This document shows positions 47,601 to 55,672 of a stretch of DNA of 64,000 nt, piece by piece. Position numbers and translations under genes: made by a program. Source of the DNA: Neisseria canis (GTDB lineage Bacteria; Pseudomonadota; Gammaproteobacteria; Burkholderiales; Neisseriaceae); contig NZ_LR134313.1 in assembly GCF_900636765.1 (NCBI RefSeq), positions 930,001 through 994,000 of the forward strand, given 5' to 3'. How positions within the stretch are numbered: position 1 is the stretch's first letter; every line of letters starts with the position of its first letter. The notes under the pieces were generated by a model. The model was not told the origin of the DNA. It searched no databases and saw nothing but the letters and a program-made list of their open reading frames with translations.

Positions 47601-50600
47601 ACGGTTACAACGGCAACGACACCCTGCGCGGTAATGCCGGCAACGATTATCTGAACGGCGGTGACGGACAAGACCGTTTGGAAGCCGGAGCGGGTGACGA
47701 CCGTCTGTACGGCGGCAATGGCAACGATACGCTGCTGGCCGATTCCGGCAACAATGAATTGTATGGCGAATCGGGTAACGATACGCTGATCAGCGGCAGC
47801 GGTAATGACAAACTATACGGTGGTTCTTCCGAAGCAGACACCTATGTCTTTACCAAAGGCCACGGACAGGATGTCGTCAACGATTATGCTTACCAAGCCG
47901 AACATACCGATACCCTGCGCTTTGACGGTGCCAACTTTGCCGATGTGCTGTTTACCCGCAAAGCCGATGATCTGGTTATCAAAGCTTACGGCGGTGACGA
48001 CCAGGTAACGGTACAAAATTACTTCAACAGCTCGTCCTACCGTTATTATCAGTTTGCCTTTGCCGACAAAACCGTGACGGCGGACGATATGGCCGCTCTA
48101 ACGGTTGCCGGCGAAGGTACGGATAAAAACGATACGCTTAACGGTTGGAATACCGTGGATGTATTGGACGGCGGTTTGGGTAACGACACCCTATACGGTT
48201 ACAACGGCAACGACACCCTGCGCGGTAATGCCGGCAACGATTATCTGAACGGCGGTGACGGACAAGACCGTTTGGAAGCCGGAGCGGGTGACGACCGTCT
48301 GTACGGCGGCAATGGCAACGATACGCTGCTGGCCGATTCCGGCAACAATGAATTGTATGGCGAATCGGGTAACGATACGCTGATCAGCGGCAGCGGTAAT
48401 GACAAACTATACGGTGGTTCTTCCGAAGCAGACACCTATGTCTTTACCAAAGGCCACGGACAGGATGTCGTCAACGATTATGCTTACCAAGCCGAACATA
48501 CCGATACCCTGCGCTTTGACGGTGCCAACTTTGCCGATGTGCTGTTTACCCGCAAAGCCGATGATCTGGTTATCAAAGCTTACGGCGGTGACGACCAGGT
48601 AACGGTACAAAATTACTTCAACAGCTCGTCCTACCGTTATTATCAGTTTGCCTTTGCCGACAAAACCGTGACGGCGGACGATATGGCCGCTCTAACGGTT
48701 GCCGGCGAAGGTACGGATAAAAACGATACGCTTAACGGTTGGAATACCGTGGATGTATTGGACGGCGGTTTGGGTAACGACACCCTATACGGTTACAACG
48801 GCAACGACACCCTGCGCGGTAATGCCGGCAACGATTATCTGAACGGCGGTGACGGACAAGACCGTTTGGAAGCCGGAGCGGGTGACGACCGTCTGTACGG
48901 CGGCAATGGCAACGATACGCTGCTGGCCGATTCCGGCAACAATGAATTGTATGGCGAATCGGGTAACGATACGCTGATCAGCGGCAGCGGTAATGACAAA
49001 CTATACGGTGGTTCTTCCGAAGCAGACACCTATGTCTTCACCAAAGGCCACGGACAGGATGTCGTCAACGATTATGCTTACCAAGCCGAACATACCGATA
49101 CCCTGCGCTTTGACGGTGCCAACTTTGCCGATGTGCTGTTTACCCGCAAAGCCGATGATCTGGTTATCAAAGCTTACGGCGGTGACGACCAGGTAACGGT
49201 ACAAAATTACTTCAACAGCTCGTCCTACCGTTATTATCAGTTTGCCTTTGCCGACAAAACCGTGACGGCGGACGATATGGCCGCTCTAACGGTTGCCGGC
49301 GAAGGTACGGATAAAAACGATACGCTTAACGGTTGGAATACCGTGGATGTATTGGACGGCGGTTTGGGTAACGACACCCTATACGGTTACAACGGCAACG
49401 ACACCCTGCGCGGTAATGCCGGCAACGATTATCTGAACGGCGGTGACGGACAAGACCGTTTGGAAGCCGGAGCGGGTGACGACCGTCTGTACGGCGGCAA
49501 TGGCAACGATACGCTGCTGGCCGATTCCGGCAACAATGAATTGTATGGCGAATCGGGTAACGATACGCTGATCAGCGGCAGCGGTAATGACAAACTATAC
49601 GGTGGTTCTTCCGAAGCAGACACCTATGTCTTTACCAAAGGCCACGGACAGGATGTCGTCAACGATTATGCTTACCAAGCCGAACATACCGATACCCTGC
49701 GCTTTGACGGTGCCAACTTTGCCGATGTGCTGTTTACCCGCAAAGCCGATGATCTGGTTATCAAAGCTTACGGCGGTGACGACCAGGTAACGGTACAAAA
49801 TTACTTCAACAGCTCGTCCTACCGTTATTATCAGTTTGCCTTTGCCGACAAAACCGTGACGGCGGACGATATGGCCGCTCTAACGGTTGCCGGCGAAGGT
49901 ACGGATAAAAACGATACGCTTAACGGTTGGAATACCGTGGATGTATTGGACGGCGGTTTGGGTAACGACACCCTATACGGTTACAACGGCAACGACACCC
50001 TGCGCGGTAATGCCGGCAACGATTATCTGAACGGCGGTGACGGACAAGACCGTTTGGAAGCCGGAGCGGGTGACGACCGTCTGTACGGCGGCAATGGCAA
50101 CGATACGCTGCTGGCCGATTCCGGCAACAATGAATTGTATGGCGAATCGGGTAACGATACGCTGATCAGCGGCAGCGGTAATGACAAACTATACGGTGGT
50201 TCTTCCGAAGCAGACACCTATGTCTTTACCAAAGGCCACGGACAGGATGTCGTCAACGATTATGCTTACCAAGCCGAACATACCGATACCCTGCGCTTTG
50301 ACGGTGCCAACTTTGCCGATGTGCTGTTTACCCGCAAAGCCGATGATCTGGTTATCAAAGCTTACGGCGGTGACGACCAGGTAACGGTACAAAATTACTT
50401 CAACAGCTCGTCCTACCGTTATTATCAGTTTGCCTTTGCCGACAAAACCGTGACGGCGGACGATATGGCCGCTCTAACGGTTGCCGGCGAAGGTACGGAT
50501 AAAAACGATACGCTTAACGGTTGGAATACCGTGGATGTATTGGACGGCGGTTTGGGTAACGACACCCTATACGGTTACAACGGCAACGACACCCTGCGCG

Positions 50601-51082
50601 GTAATGCCGGCAACGATTATCTGAACGGCGGTGACGGACAAGACCGTTTGGAAGCCGGAGCGGGTGACGACCGTCTGTACGGCGGCAATGGCAACGATAC
50701 GCTGCTGGCCGATTCCGGCAACAATGAATTGTATGGCGAATCGGGTAACGATACGCTGATCAGCGGCAGCGGTAATGACAAACTATACGGTGGTTCTTCC
50801 GAAGCAGACACCTATGTCTTTACCAAAGGCCACGGACAGGATGTCGTCAACGATTATGCTTACCAAGCCGAACATACCGATACCCTGCGCTTTGACGGTG
50901 CCAACTTTGCCGATGTGCTGTTTACCCGCAAAGCCGATGATCTGGTTATCAAAGCTTACGGCGGTGACGACCAGGTAACGGTACAAAATTACTTCAACAG
51001 CTCGTCTTATCAATATAAACAATTTGTTTTTGATAATTCAAGTGTAAAAGTAGATGAAAATATTAATATTAGTATTGTTTAA
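44669..51082 (+). CDS. FrpC-family RTX protein with expanded repeats (2137 aa)
   Basis: This very large type I-secreted calcium-binding protein has residues 1-147 as an Ala/Gly-rich, partly hydrophobic lead. From Asp148-Pro149 the sequence DPLVLDLDGDGIETVG, with LFDHNKDGIQTATGWVASDD, DLNSDGVINNGSELFGD and LRVWRDLNQDGISQEGEL, matches the self-processing module of meningococcal FrpC. The Asp-Pro bond is the expected autocleavage site. The LLFQTRLQPYLNEIG region also matches FrpC. From about residue 620 it has RTX nonapeptides (GNDRLYGGNGDDILGGGSG) and then seven full 198-residue repeats plus a partial one. It ends VDENINISIV. No T1SS, acyltransferase or FrpD-like gene is in view. Its 5' context is unusually AT-rich. 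Confidence 0.9.
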   Translation: MSVAKTIEYGAVFITTADASSSVTNDSRPINILSNGGQVISAVASLAGPAGTIATAPAALTLTAGKIITDAKNGDAISSGDVLSITGNTVAIIGAVGVALGAPVAIPALAIGTAINVLGVAVNQGWFEKAFDDWKNEVNRDGKYNVNDPLVLDLDGDGIETVGSQGYKGTLFDHNKDGIQTATGWVASDDGLLVIDLNSDGVINNGSELFGDSAVLKDGSNAAHGYAALKEFDSNADGMVDAKDENFDKLRVWRDLNQDGISQEGELFTLESLNIQSLDVAYQDVNTRLGNGNTIAQKGSYTLADGQTREMGDLLLAADHLHSRYSDSVKLTEEQMQAANLKGIGRLRDLREAAALSPKLAEVLAAYSKAETKTDQQALLDTLVGEWAKTDPRYGGNIVFAAPYIKTASEGVALTPAQEREMLSKVYIPSKEYLDMVDQTWHKIAALDAFSGEKSNTIYVSSDRDIAKFFQAANKAYDTLGQNIYKALLFQTRLQPYLNEIGIKVENSEFSFDYNGIAAKFGDIYVQNPQKAFVDLGEFIAYSSDMGNGLELAALSSLMAGYAQNAVSDGTFEQYAQALGSDVLEKLGHKLGTNNDDSLSGNNLANFLLGNVGNDRLYGGNGDDILGGGSGNDELQGGSGSDTLDGGSGNDKLYGGSSEADTYVFTKGHGQDVVNDYAYQAEHTDTLRFDGANFADVLFTRKADDLVIKAYGGDDQVTVQNYFNSSSYRYYQFAFADKTVTADDMAALTVAGEGTDKNDTLNGWNTVDVLDGGLGNDTLYGYNGNDTLRGNAGNDYLNGGDGQDRLEAGAGDDRLYGGNGNDTLLADSGNNELYGESGNDTLISGSGNDKLYGGSSEADTYVFTKGHGQDVVNDYAYQAEHTDTLRFDGANFADVLFTRKADDLVIKAYGGDDQVTVQNYFNSSSYRYYQFAFADKTVTADDMAALTVAGEGTDKNDTLNGWNTVDVLDGGLGNDTLYGYNGNDTLRGNAGNDYLNGGDGQDRLEAGAGDDRLYGGNGNDTLLADSGNNELYGESGNDTLISGSGNDKLYGGSSEADTYVFTKGHGQDVVNDYAYQAEHTDTLRFDGANFADVLFTRKADDLVIKAYGGDDQVTVQNYFNSSSYRYYQFAFADKTVTADDMAALTVAGEGTDKNDTLNGWNTVDVLDGGLGNDTLYGYNGNDTLRGNAGNDYLNGGDGQDRLEAGAGDDRLYGGNGNDTLLADSGNNELYGESGNDTLISGSGNDKLYGGSSEADTYVFTKGHGQDVVNDYAYQAEHTDTLRFDGANFADVLFTRKADDLVIKAYGGDDQVTVQNYFNSSSYRYYQFAFADKTVTADDMAALTVAGEGTDKNDTLNGWNTVDVLDGGLGNDTLYGYNGNDTLRGNAGNDYLNGGDGQDRLEAGAGDDRLYGGNGNDTLLADSGNNELYGESGNDTLISGSGNDKLYGGSSEADTYVFTKGHGQDVVNDYAYQAEHTDTLRFDGANFADVLFTRKADDLVIKAYGGDDQVTVQNYFNSSSYRYYQFAFADKTVTADDMAALTVAGEGTDKNDTLNGWNTVDVLDGGLGNDTLYGYNGNDTLRGNAGNDYLNGGDGQDRLEAGAGDDRLYGGNGNDTLLADSGNNELYGESGNDTLISGSGNDKLYGGSSEADTYVFTKGHGQDVVNDYAYQAEHTDTLRFDGANFADVLFTRKADDLVIKAYGGDDQVTVQNYFNSSSYRYYQFAFADKTVTADDMAALTVAGEGTDKNDTLNGWNTVDVLDGGLGNDTLYGYNGNDTLRGNAGNDYLNGGDGQDRLEAGAGDDRLYGGNGNDTLLADSGNNELYGESGNDTLISGSGNDKLYGGSSEADTYVFTKGHGQDVVNDYAYQAEHTDTLRFDGANFADVLFTRKADDLVIKAYGGDDQVTVQNYFNSSSYRYYQFAFADKTVTADDMAALTVAGEGTDKNDTLNGWNTVDVLDGGLGNDTLYGYNGNDTLRGNAGNDYLNGGDGQDRLEAGAGDDRLYGGNGNDTLLADSGNNELYGESGNDTLISGSGNDKLYGGSSEADTYVFTKGHGQDVVNDYAYQAEHTDTLRFDGANFADVLFTRKADDLVIKAYGGDDQVTVQNYFNSSSYQYKQFVFDNSSVKVDENINISIV
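46613..51006 (+). repeat. Array of 594-bp in-frame repeats inside the RTX gene (7 full plus one partial)
   Basis: Units begin at 46613, 47207, 47801, 48395, 48989, 49583, 50177 and (partial) 50771, each starting GGTAATGACAAACTATACGG. They are near-identical at base level. One visible difference is TATGTCTTCACC in units 1 and 5 versus TATGTCTTTACC in units 2, 3, 4, 6, 7 and 8. Each unit encodes a non-RTX stretch (ADTYVFTKGHGQDVVNDYA) and several nonapeptide repeats. Confidence 0.95.
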
Positions 51083-51099
51083 CTAAGATTCAAATATTG

Positions 51100-51138
51100 T
51101 AACCTCTTTAAATTTTATCAAAAATTTAAAGAGGTTTT
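51100..51138 (+). terminator. Terminator after the RTX gene
   Basis: AACCTCTTTAAATTTT and AAAATTTAAAGAGGTT form a 16-bp perfect stem with a short loop, followed by TTTATTTG, 19 bp after the stop. Confidence 0.85.
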
Positions 51139-51386
51139 TATTTGATTTTGATATTTTGTAATAAAATACTATGATATTGACTATAAAGCTATAGTGGGTT
51201 TATCATGTTTGAGCTTACTTGGAATATCTAGTTATGTTATTGAGATTCAAGATGTTGATGGTGAGCTGTAGGTGTTACGATAGTTGTTAACATTAAATAG
51301 TTTAACTGTAACTGAATTCTTTAAAATTACCGACCTTTCCTAAAAAGCATAGTACAATACACACTTTCCGTTTCTCTTTTCCCAGT
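51139..51386 (+). other. AT-rich gap before recJ
   Basis: About 250 bp between the RTX terminator and recJ. I see no gene, DUS or strong hairpin. GC content rises sharply at recJ, marking the edge of the AT-rich RTX segment. Confidence 0.5.
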
Positions 51387-53081
51387 ATGTCCGTCAAAAT
51401 CCAAACCCGTACATTTAATCCCGAAACCTGCAAAGCTTTGATTGCCGCCGGAGCGGATCCGTTGCTGGCGCGTTTGTGCGCGGCGCGTTCGGTGGAGAGG
51501 CCGGAGGAGCTGCAAGACCGGTTGGCGGGGTTGTTGCCGTTTGAGGGCTTGAAGAACTGTGAAGCGGCGGCGGTGCGATTGGCGGATGCGGTGCAAAAAG
51601 GGGAGCGGATTCTGATTGTGGCCGACTATGATGCCGACGGCGCAACGGCTTGTGCGGTGGGGATGAAAGGTTTGGGCGCGATGGGCGCGCGGGTGGATTT
51701 TCTGGTGCCCAACCGTTTTGAACATGGTTATGGTTTAACGCCCGAGCTGGCCGAGTTGGCGGCGGGGCAGGGCGCGGATTTGCTGCTGACGGTGGATAAC
51801 GGCATTGCCAGCACGGCGGGCGTGGCGCGCGCGCAGGCGCTGGGCTTGGATGTGTTGGTTACCGATCATCATTTGCCGGGCGATGCGCTGCCGGATTGTT
51901 TGATTGTGAACCCAAACCAGCCGGGCTGCACGTTTGCCAGCAAAAATCTGGCGGGTGTGGGTGTGGTTTTTTATGTGTTGATGGCTTTGCGCTCGGGGCT
52001 GCGCCGCCGTAACTATTTTTCAGACAGGCATCCCGAACCGAATTTGGGTGATCTGCTGGATTTGGTGGCGTTGGGCACGGTGGCCGATGTGGTGGCACTG
52101 GATCACAATAACCGCATTTTGGTGTCGCAGGGCTTGAAGCGGATGAGGGCGGGCAAGATGTGCCACGGTATCCGCGCTTTGTTTGAAGCGGCCAAGCGCG
52201 ATTGGCGTAAGACGCAGCCTTTCGATATGGGCTTTGCGTTGGGGCCGCGCATCAATGCGGCGGGGCGTTTGGACGATATGTCGCTCGGCATCGCCTGCCT
52301 GCTCGCTGATAGTGCTGAAACGGCGCAAGGGTTTGCCTCGCAACTGAATGATTTGAATATCGAGCGGCGCGAAATCGAGCAATCCATGCTGCAGGATGCG
52401 CTTGATACGTTTCCCGAAACGCTGCCGGCCGGCCAAACCACGGTTACGGCCTATCGCGAAGATTTTCATCAGGGCGTGGTCGGCATTGTTGCCAGCCGTT
52501 TGAAAGACCGTTTTTACCGCCCCGCCATTGTGTTTGCGCCGGCGGATAACGGCGAATTGCGCGGCTCCGGCCGCTCCATCCCCAAGCTGCATTTGCGCGA
52601 TGCGCTGGATTTGGTGTCGAAGCGTTATCCCGACTTGATTTTGAAATTCGGCGGTCATGCGATGGCGGCGGGTTTGAGCATCGCGGCGGAAAACGTGGGC
52701 AGGTTTCAAGAAGCATTTGAGCGCATTGTGGGCGAGCTGCTTTGCGAAGATGATTTGTCGCAAACCTATATTACCGACGGCAGCCTGCCTGCCGAGCAGA
52801 TTACATTGGAGCAGGCGCAGAATCTTGCAGGGCAAGTTTGGGGGCAGGGCTTCGCACCGCCGAGTTTTACAGATGAGTTCGCAGTTATCCGCCAGCAGGC
52901 AATGGGCGTGAACCATAAAAAAGTGTGGCTGCAAAAAGAAGGCTGCCAGTTTGAGGCTATGTTTTGGCGCTGTACGGAGGAAATTCCCGAACGCATCCGC
53001 ACGGTTTACCGCCCGATTGTCAACGAATGGCGCAATAATTTGGAATTGCAGCTTTATATCGATTATTGGGAAGCAGCTTGA
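51387..53081 (+). CDS. recJ: Single-stranded-DNA-specific exonuclease RecJ
   Basis: This 564-residue 5'-3' exonuclease acts in recombination and mismatch repair. The DHH motifs are clear: ILIVADYDADGATACA, LTVDNGIAS, VTDHHLPGDALPDCLIVNPN and LVALGTVADVVAL. The DHHA1 part has FKFGGHAMAAG-like sequence (LKFGGHAMAAGLSIA). The start and length are typical. A wad DUS lies in the coding region (52019-52032), encoding FSDRH. Confidence 0.97.
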   Translation: MSVKIQTRTFNPETCKALIAAGADPLLARLCAARSVERPEELQDRLAGLLPFEGLKNCEAAAVRLADAVQKGERILIVADYDADGATACAVGMKGLGAMGARVDFLVPNRFEHGYGLTPELAELAAGQGADLLLTVDNGIASTAGVARAQALGLDVLVTDHHLPGDALPDCLIVNPNQPGCTFASKNLAGVGVVFYVLMALRSGLRRRNYFSDRHPEPNLGDLLDLVALGTVADVVALDHNNRILVSQGLKRMRAGKMCHGIRALFEAAKRDWRKTQPFDMGFALGPRINAAGRLDDMSLGIACLLADSAETAQGFASQLNDLNIERREIEQSMLQDALDTFPETLPAGQTTVTAYREDFHQGVVGIVASRLKDRFYRPAIVFAPADNGELRGSGRSIPKLHLRDALDLVSKRYPDLILKFGGHAMAAGLSIAAENVGRFQEAFERIVGELLCEDDLSQTYITDGSLPAEQITLEQAQNLAGQVWGQGFAPPSFTDEFAVIRQQAMGVNHKKVWLQKEGCQFEAMFWRCTEEIPERIRTVYRPIVNEWRNNLELQLYIDYWEAA

Positions 53082-53094
53082 TGCTGAAAGGAAT

Positions 53095-53126
53095 ATGCCT
53101 GTCTGAAAAAGGTTTCAGACAGGCAT
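53095..53126 (+). terminator. DUS inverted-repeat terminator after recJ
   Basis: ATGCCTGTCTGAAA and its complement form a 14-bp stem with a 4-base loop, 13 bp after the recJ stop. Confidence 0.85.
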
Positions 53127-53285
53127 TGTTTTGTAAGTTTAACCTGAATTGTGATTTAAGGGCACAACCACAGCCATCATCGTGTTAGCACGAATGTGAT
53201 GAATATATGGCTTTAAAGCAAACCGTAGGCAGGCTAGTCTGCCGTTTTATCATGCCTGTCTGAAAAAATTATGGAAAGGAACAAT

Positions 53286-53960
53286 ATGTCTCTGCAAATC
53301 TATCTTGTGCGCCACGGCAAAACCGTGTTCAACACCATAGGCCGCCTGCAAGGCTGGAGCGATTCGCCGCTCACGGCCGAAGGAAAAGACATTGCAGCCC
53401 GCCTGGGGCGCGGCTTGGCCGAACGCAATATCCGTTTCGACTCCGCCTTTTCCAGCACCGCACCGCGTGCCGCCGAAACCGCCCGCATCATTTTGATGCA
53501 TCAGGGGCAGGCCGGTTTGCCGCTGGCACAGTTGCCCGATTTGCGCGAATACTGTTTCGGCGGGTTTGAAGGCGAGTTCAACCACGCATTACACGAAATG
53601 ATTGCCGCATCATTGGGTTTGCCCGATGTGCAGGCATGGAAACAGGCCTATCAAAACGCCGACCACCATTTGCTGGCGGAAACAGTTGCCGCGCTCGACC
53701 AACTCGGTTTGGCCGAAAACGAACAACAGTTCGTTACCCGTCTGCAAAATGGCATGGCGGAGGTGGTGCGGCAAAGCAACGGCGCTCAGCGCGTGTTGGT
53801 GGTAGCGCACGGCATGGCGATTACGTCGATACTGAAAAATATTGATTTCAACAGCATTACCTACCGCAGCGTAGAAAACGCTTCCGTGTCGCGGCTGAGG
53901 TTTGAGTATGGAAAATGGAAGATTGACAGCGTGGGGGAAACCGCATTTTTGATGGATTGA
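53286..53960 (+). CDS. Histidine phosphatase family protein
   Basis: This 224-residue protein has the phosphohistidine motif YLVRHGKTVFN at residues 5-15, an FSSTAPRAAETA segment and the second His in VLVVAHGMAITS. It belongs to the phosphoglycerate mutase-like/His-phosphatase superfamily. The substrate is unknown. I chose MSLQIYLVRHG with AAGGA five bases upstream over an ATG five codons earlier. Confidence 0.9.
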   Translation: MSLQIYLVRHGKTVFNTIGRLQGWSDSPLTAEGKDIAARLGRGLAERNIRFDSAFSSTAPRAAETARIILMHQGQAGLPLAQLPDLREYCFGGFEGEFNHALHEMIAASLGLPDVQAWKQAYQNADHHLLAETVAALDQLGLAENEQQFVTRLQNGMAEVVRQSNGAQRVLVVAHGMAITSILKNIDFNSITYRSVENASVSRLRFEYGKWKIDSVGETAFLMD

Positions 53961-53985
53961 AAAAGCATGTTGGAAACGGTTTGCC

Positions 53986-54143
53986 TATAAGTTAATCAAC
54001 ACATTTTTAATACAAGGCAGCAAGCCGCAGACAGTACAGATAGTACGGGACTGATTGTGTTGCTGCTTCAGTAGCTTACAAAATCGTTCTCTTTGAGCTA
54101 AGGCACAGCAACGCCGTAGTAAAAGTTAAGTTGATTGACTATA
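53986..54143. repeat. Correia-like repeat element
   Basis: This 158-bp element begins TATAAGTTAATCAAC and ends AAGTTGATTGACTATA. It contains GCAGACAGTACAGATAGTAC and GCAACGCCGTAGT as in classical Correia elements. The extra interior bases (GTTGCTGCTTCAGTAGCTTA and on) are shared with the element at 32311-32464. It sits in the promoter region of the pilus operon. Confidence 0.88.
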
Positions 54144-54321
54144 AAAACCTACATAATATTTGTTTGATTGTGTAATGGTTTGAAAATAACTTGATGTTAC
54201 TTTTAATTTTAATAATAATTCCGCCTGTTATCTAATGCATAAACGGTCTGGTAAATAGATTTCTGGTATCTGGATTCATTGGATAAAAATCAAAAAATTT
54301 AATAAATAAGGACTTAAACAC

Positions 54322-54915
54322 ATGAAAGCGGTTAAAAATCTTTTCGTACTCACTTCAACTATGGCTGCATTGTCTGCATCCGGTATGGCTTATGCAGAGA
54401 GCGTAAGTTCTGAATTCCATGTAACTATCCGTATTACACCTGTTTGTGAAGTGGAAACCAGTACAGGCAATGCACCTACTCAAGAACTTACAACGCCTTC
54501 AGCTGGAGCCGATATTGATTTCGGTGATCATCTTTCCAACAGCAAAGCTGAAGTGAGACAGATGAGCAAGGCAGGAGCAGGCGGCGGTATTCAGGTTAAA
54601 TGTACCAAAGGAACTTCCTATCAAATTGCTTTAACACCGGATAGTACAAGCAGCACCACCGGAGCTGGCACAATGAGTGGTTTGCCTGGTTCGGCTGCCG
54701 CTAATGCCAACGATAAAATTGCTTATACGCTTTATAAAGATGATGGTTACAGCGAAGCTTGGGGTAACCAAAAAAATGTTAATACATTGACTGGAACTGG
54801 CGAGGGTATTGCTTCACCTATCCACCATCCTGTTTACGGTAAGGTGGCTGGTACAGAGTTGGATAAAACTGCAGGCCGCTATATTGACCGTGTAGCCGTC
54901 GAAGTTTCTTATTAA
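54322..54915 (+). CDS. Archaic chaperone-usher pilus major subunit (spore coat U domain, CsuA/B-like)
   Basis: In this 197-residue protein the signal peptide (LFVLTSTMAALSASGMAYA) is followed by an SCPU domain. ITPVCEVETST, DIDFGDHLSN, GGIQVKCTKGTSYQIALTPD and the C-terminal RYIDRVAVEVSY are typical. It is the first gene of a four-gene operon with chaperone, usher and tip subunit, and probably the most abundant pilin. Confidence 0.92.
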   Translation: MKAVKNLFVLTSTMAALSASGMAYAESVSSEFHVTIRITPVCEVETSTGNAPTQELTTPSAGADIDFGDHLSNSKAEVRQMSKAGAGGGIQVKCTKGTSYQIALTPDSTSSTTGAGTMSGLPGSAAANANDKIAYTLYKDDGYSEAWGNQKNVNTLTGTGEGIASPIHHPVYGKVAGTELDKTAGRYIDRVAVEVSY

Positions 54916-54946
54916 TTAACTTTCAACAAAATCAAAGCTGATATAT

Positions 54947-55672
54947 ATGGCAAGCCTTAAATATCAAAAGGCCTGCTTGTTGGCCGGTTTGGCGCTGGGT
55001 GCAGTATCCGGCGCCTTTGCCGCCGGTCTGCAAGTCAGCCCGACCGGTTTATCCCTGCCCGCCAAACAGCGGGCAGGCGTTTTCACGTTAACCAATACCG
55101 GTGCCAAGCCGCTTACCGCGCAGGTGCGCGTGTACCGCTGGAGCCAAGACGGTGAAGGCAAAGACGTGCTCACACCCAGCGGCGATGTTGTGGCCAGCCC
55201 GCCGATGGTGAAACTGGCTGCCGGGAAGGCACAGCAATTCCGCGTGATCCGCACCAAGCCCGCCGCACCGCACGAAGAGGCGTTCCGCTTGGTGGTAGAC
55301 GAATTGCCCGCCCCTGAAGACAAACCCCAATCCAGCCTGCAATTTGTGCTGCGCTATTCGATTCCGCTGTTTTTAAACCAAACCGATTCACCCGAGCCGC
55401 AACTGCAATGGCGTGTTGAGCGCGCAGCGGGCGGCAAAAGCGTGCTTACCGTTAAAAATATCGGCAAGGCTTATGCCCAGTTGAGCAATATTTCTGTGAA
55501 AAACGGCAGCAAAGACAAGAGTTTGGCCGGCGGCTTGGCCGGATATGTGTTGCCGGGCAACACTTGGAAAAGCGTAGTGGATGCCGATCCTGCTTCTTTG
55601 AAAAACGGCGGATTGTCGGCCACGGTAAACGGTCGGCAGATAAAGCCGGAGGTTCAAGGTGCAGTACGTTAA
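54947..55672 (+). CDS. Periplasmic pilus chaperone (CsuC-like)
   Basis: In this 241-residue protein the signal peptide (CLLAGLALGAVSGAFA) precedes a PapD-like fold: LQVSPTGLSLPAKQRAGVFT for strand A1, VYRWSQDGEGKDVLTPSGDV, AGKAQQFRVIRTKP and LRYSIPLFL. Such chaperones donate a strand to pilins and deliver them to the usher. It ends 14 bp inside the usher start, so the two are coupled. Confidence 0.92.
   Translation: MASLKYQKACLLAGLALGAVSGAFAAGLQVSPTGLSLPAKQRAGVFTLTNTGAKPLTAQVRVYRWSQDGEGKDVLTPSGDVVASPPMVKLAAGKAQQFRVIRTKPAAPHEEAFRLVVDELPAPEDKPQSSLQFVLRYSIPLFLNQTDSPEPQLQWRVERAAGGKSVLTVKNIGKAYAQLSNISVKNGSKDKSLAGGLAGYVLPGNTWKSVVDADPASLKNGGLSATVNGRQIKPEVQGAVR

Noticed and set aside
46291..51022. 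Regularly spaced minus-strand ORFs (64-67 codons) across the RTX array
   Set aside because: They repeat with the 594-bp unit and are mirror frames of the biased RTX codons, not genes.
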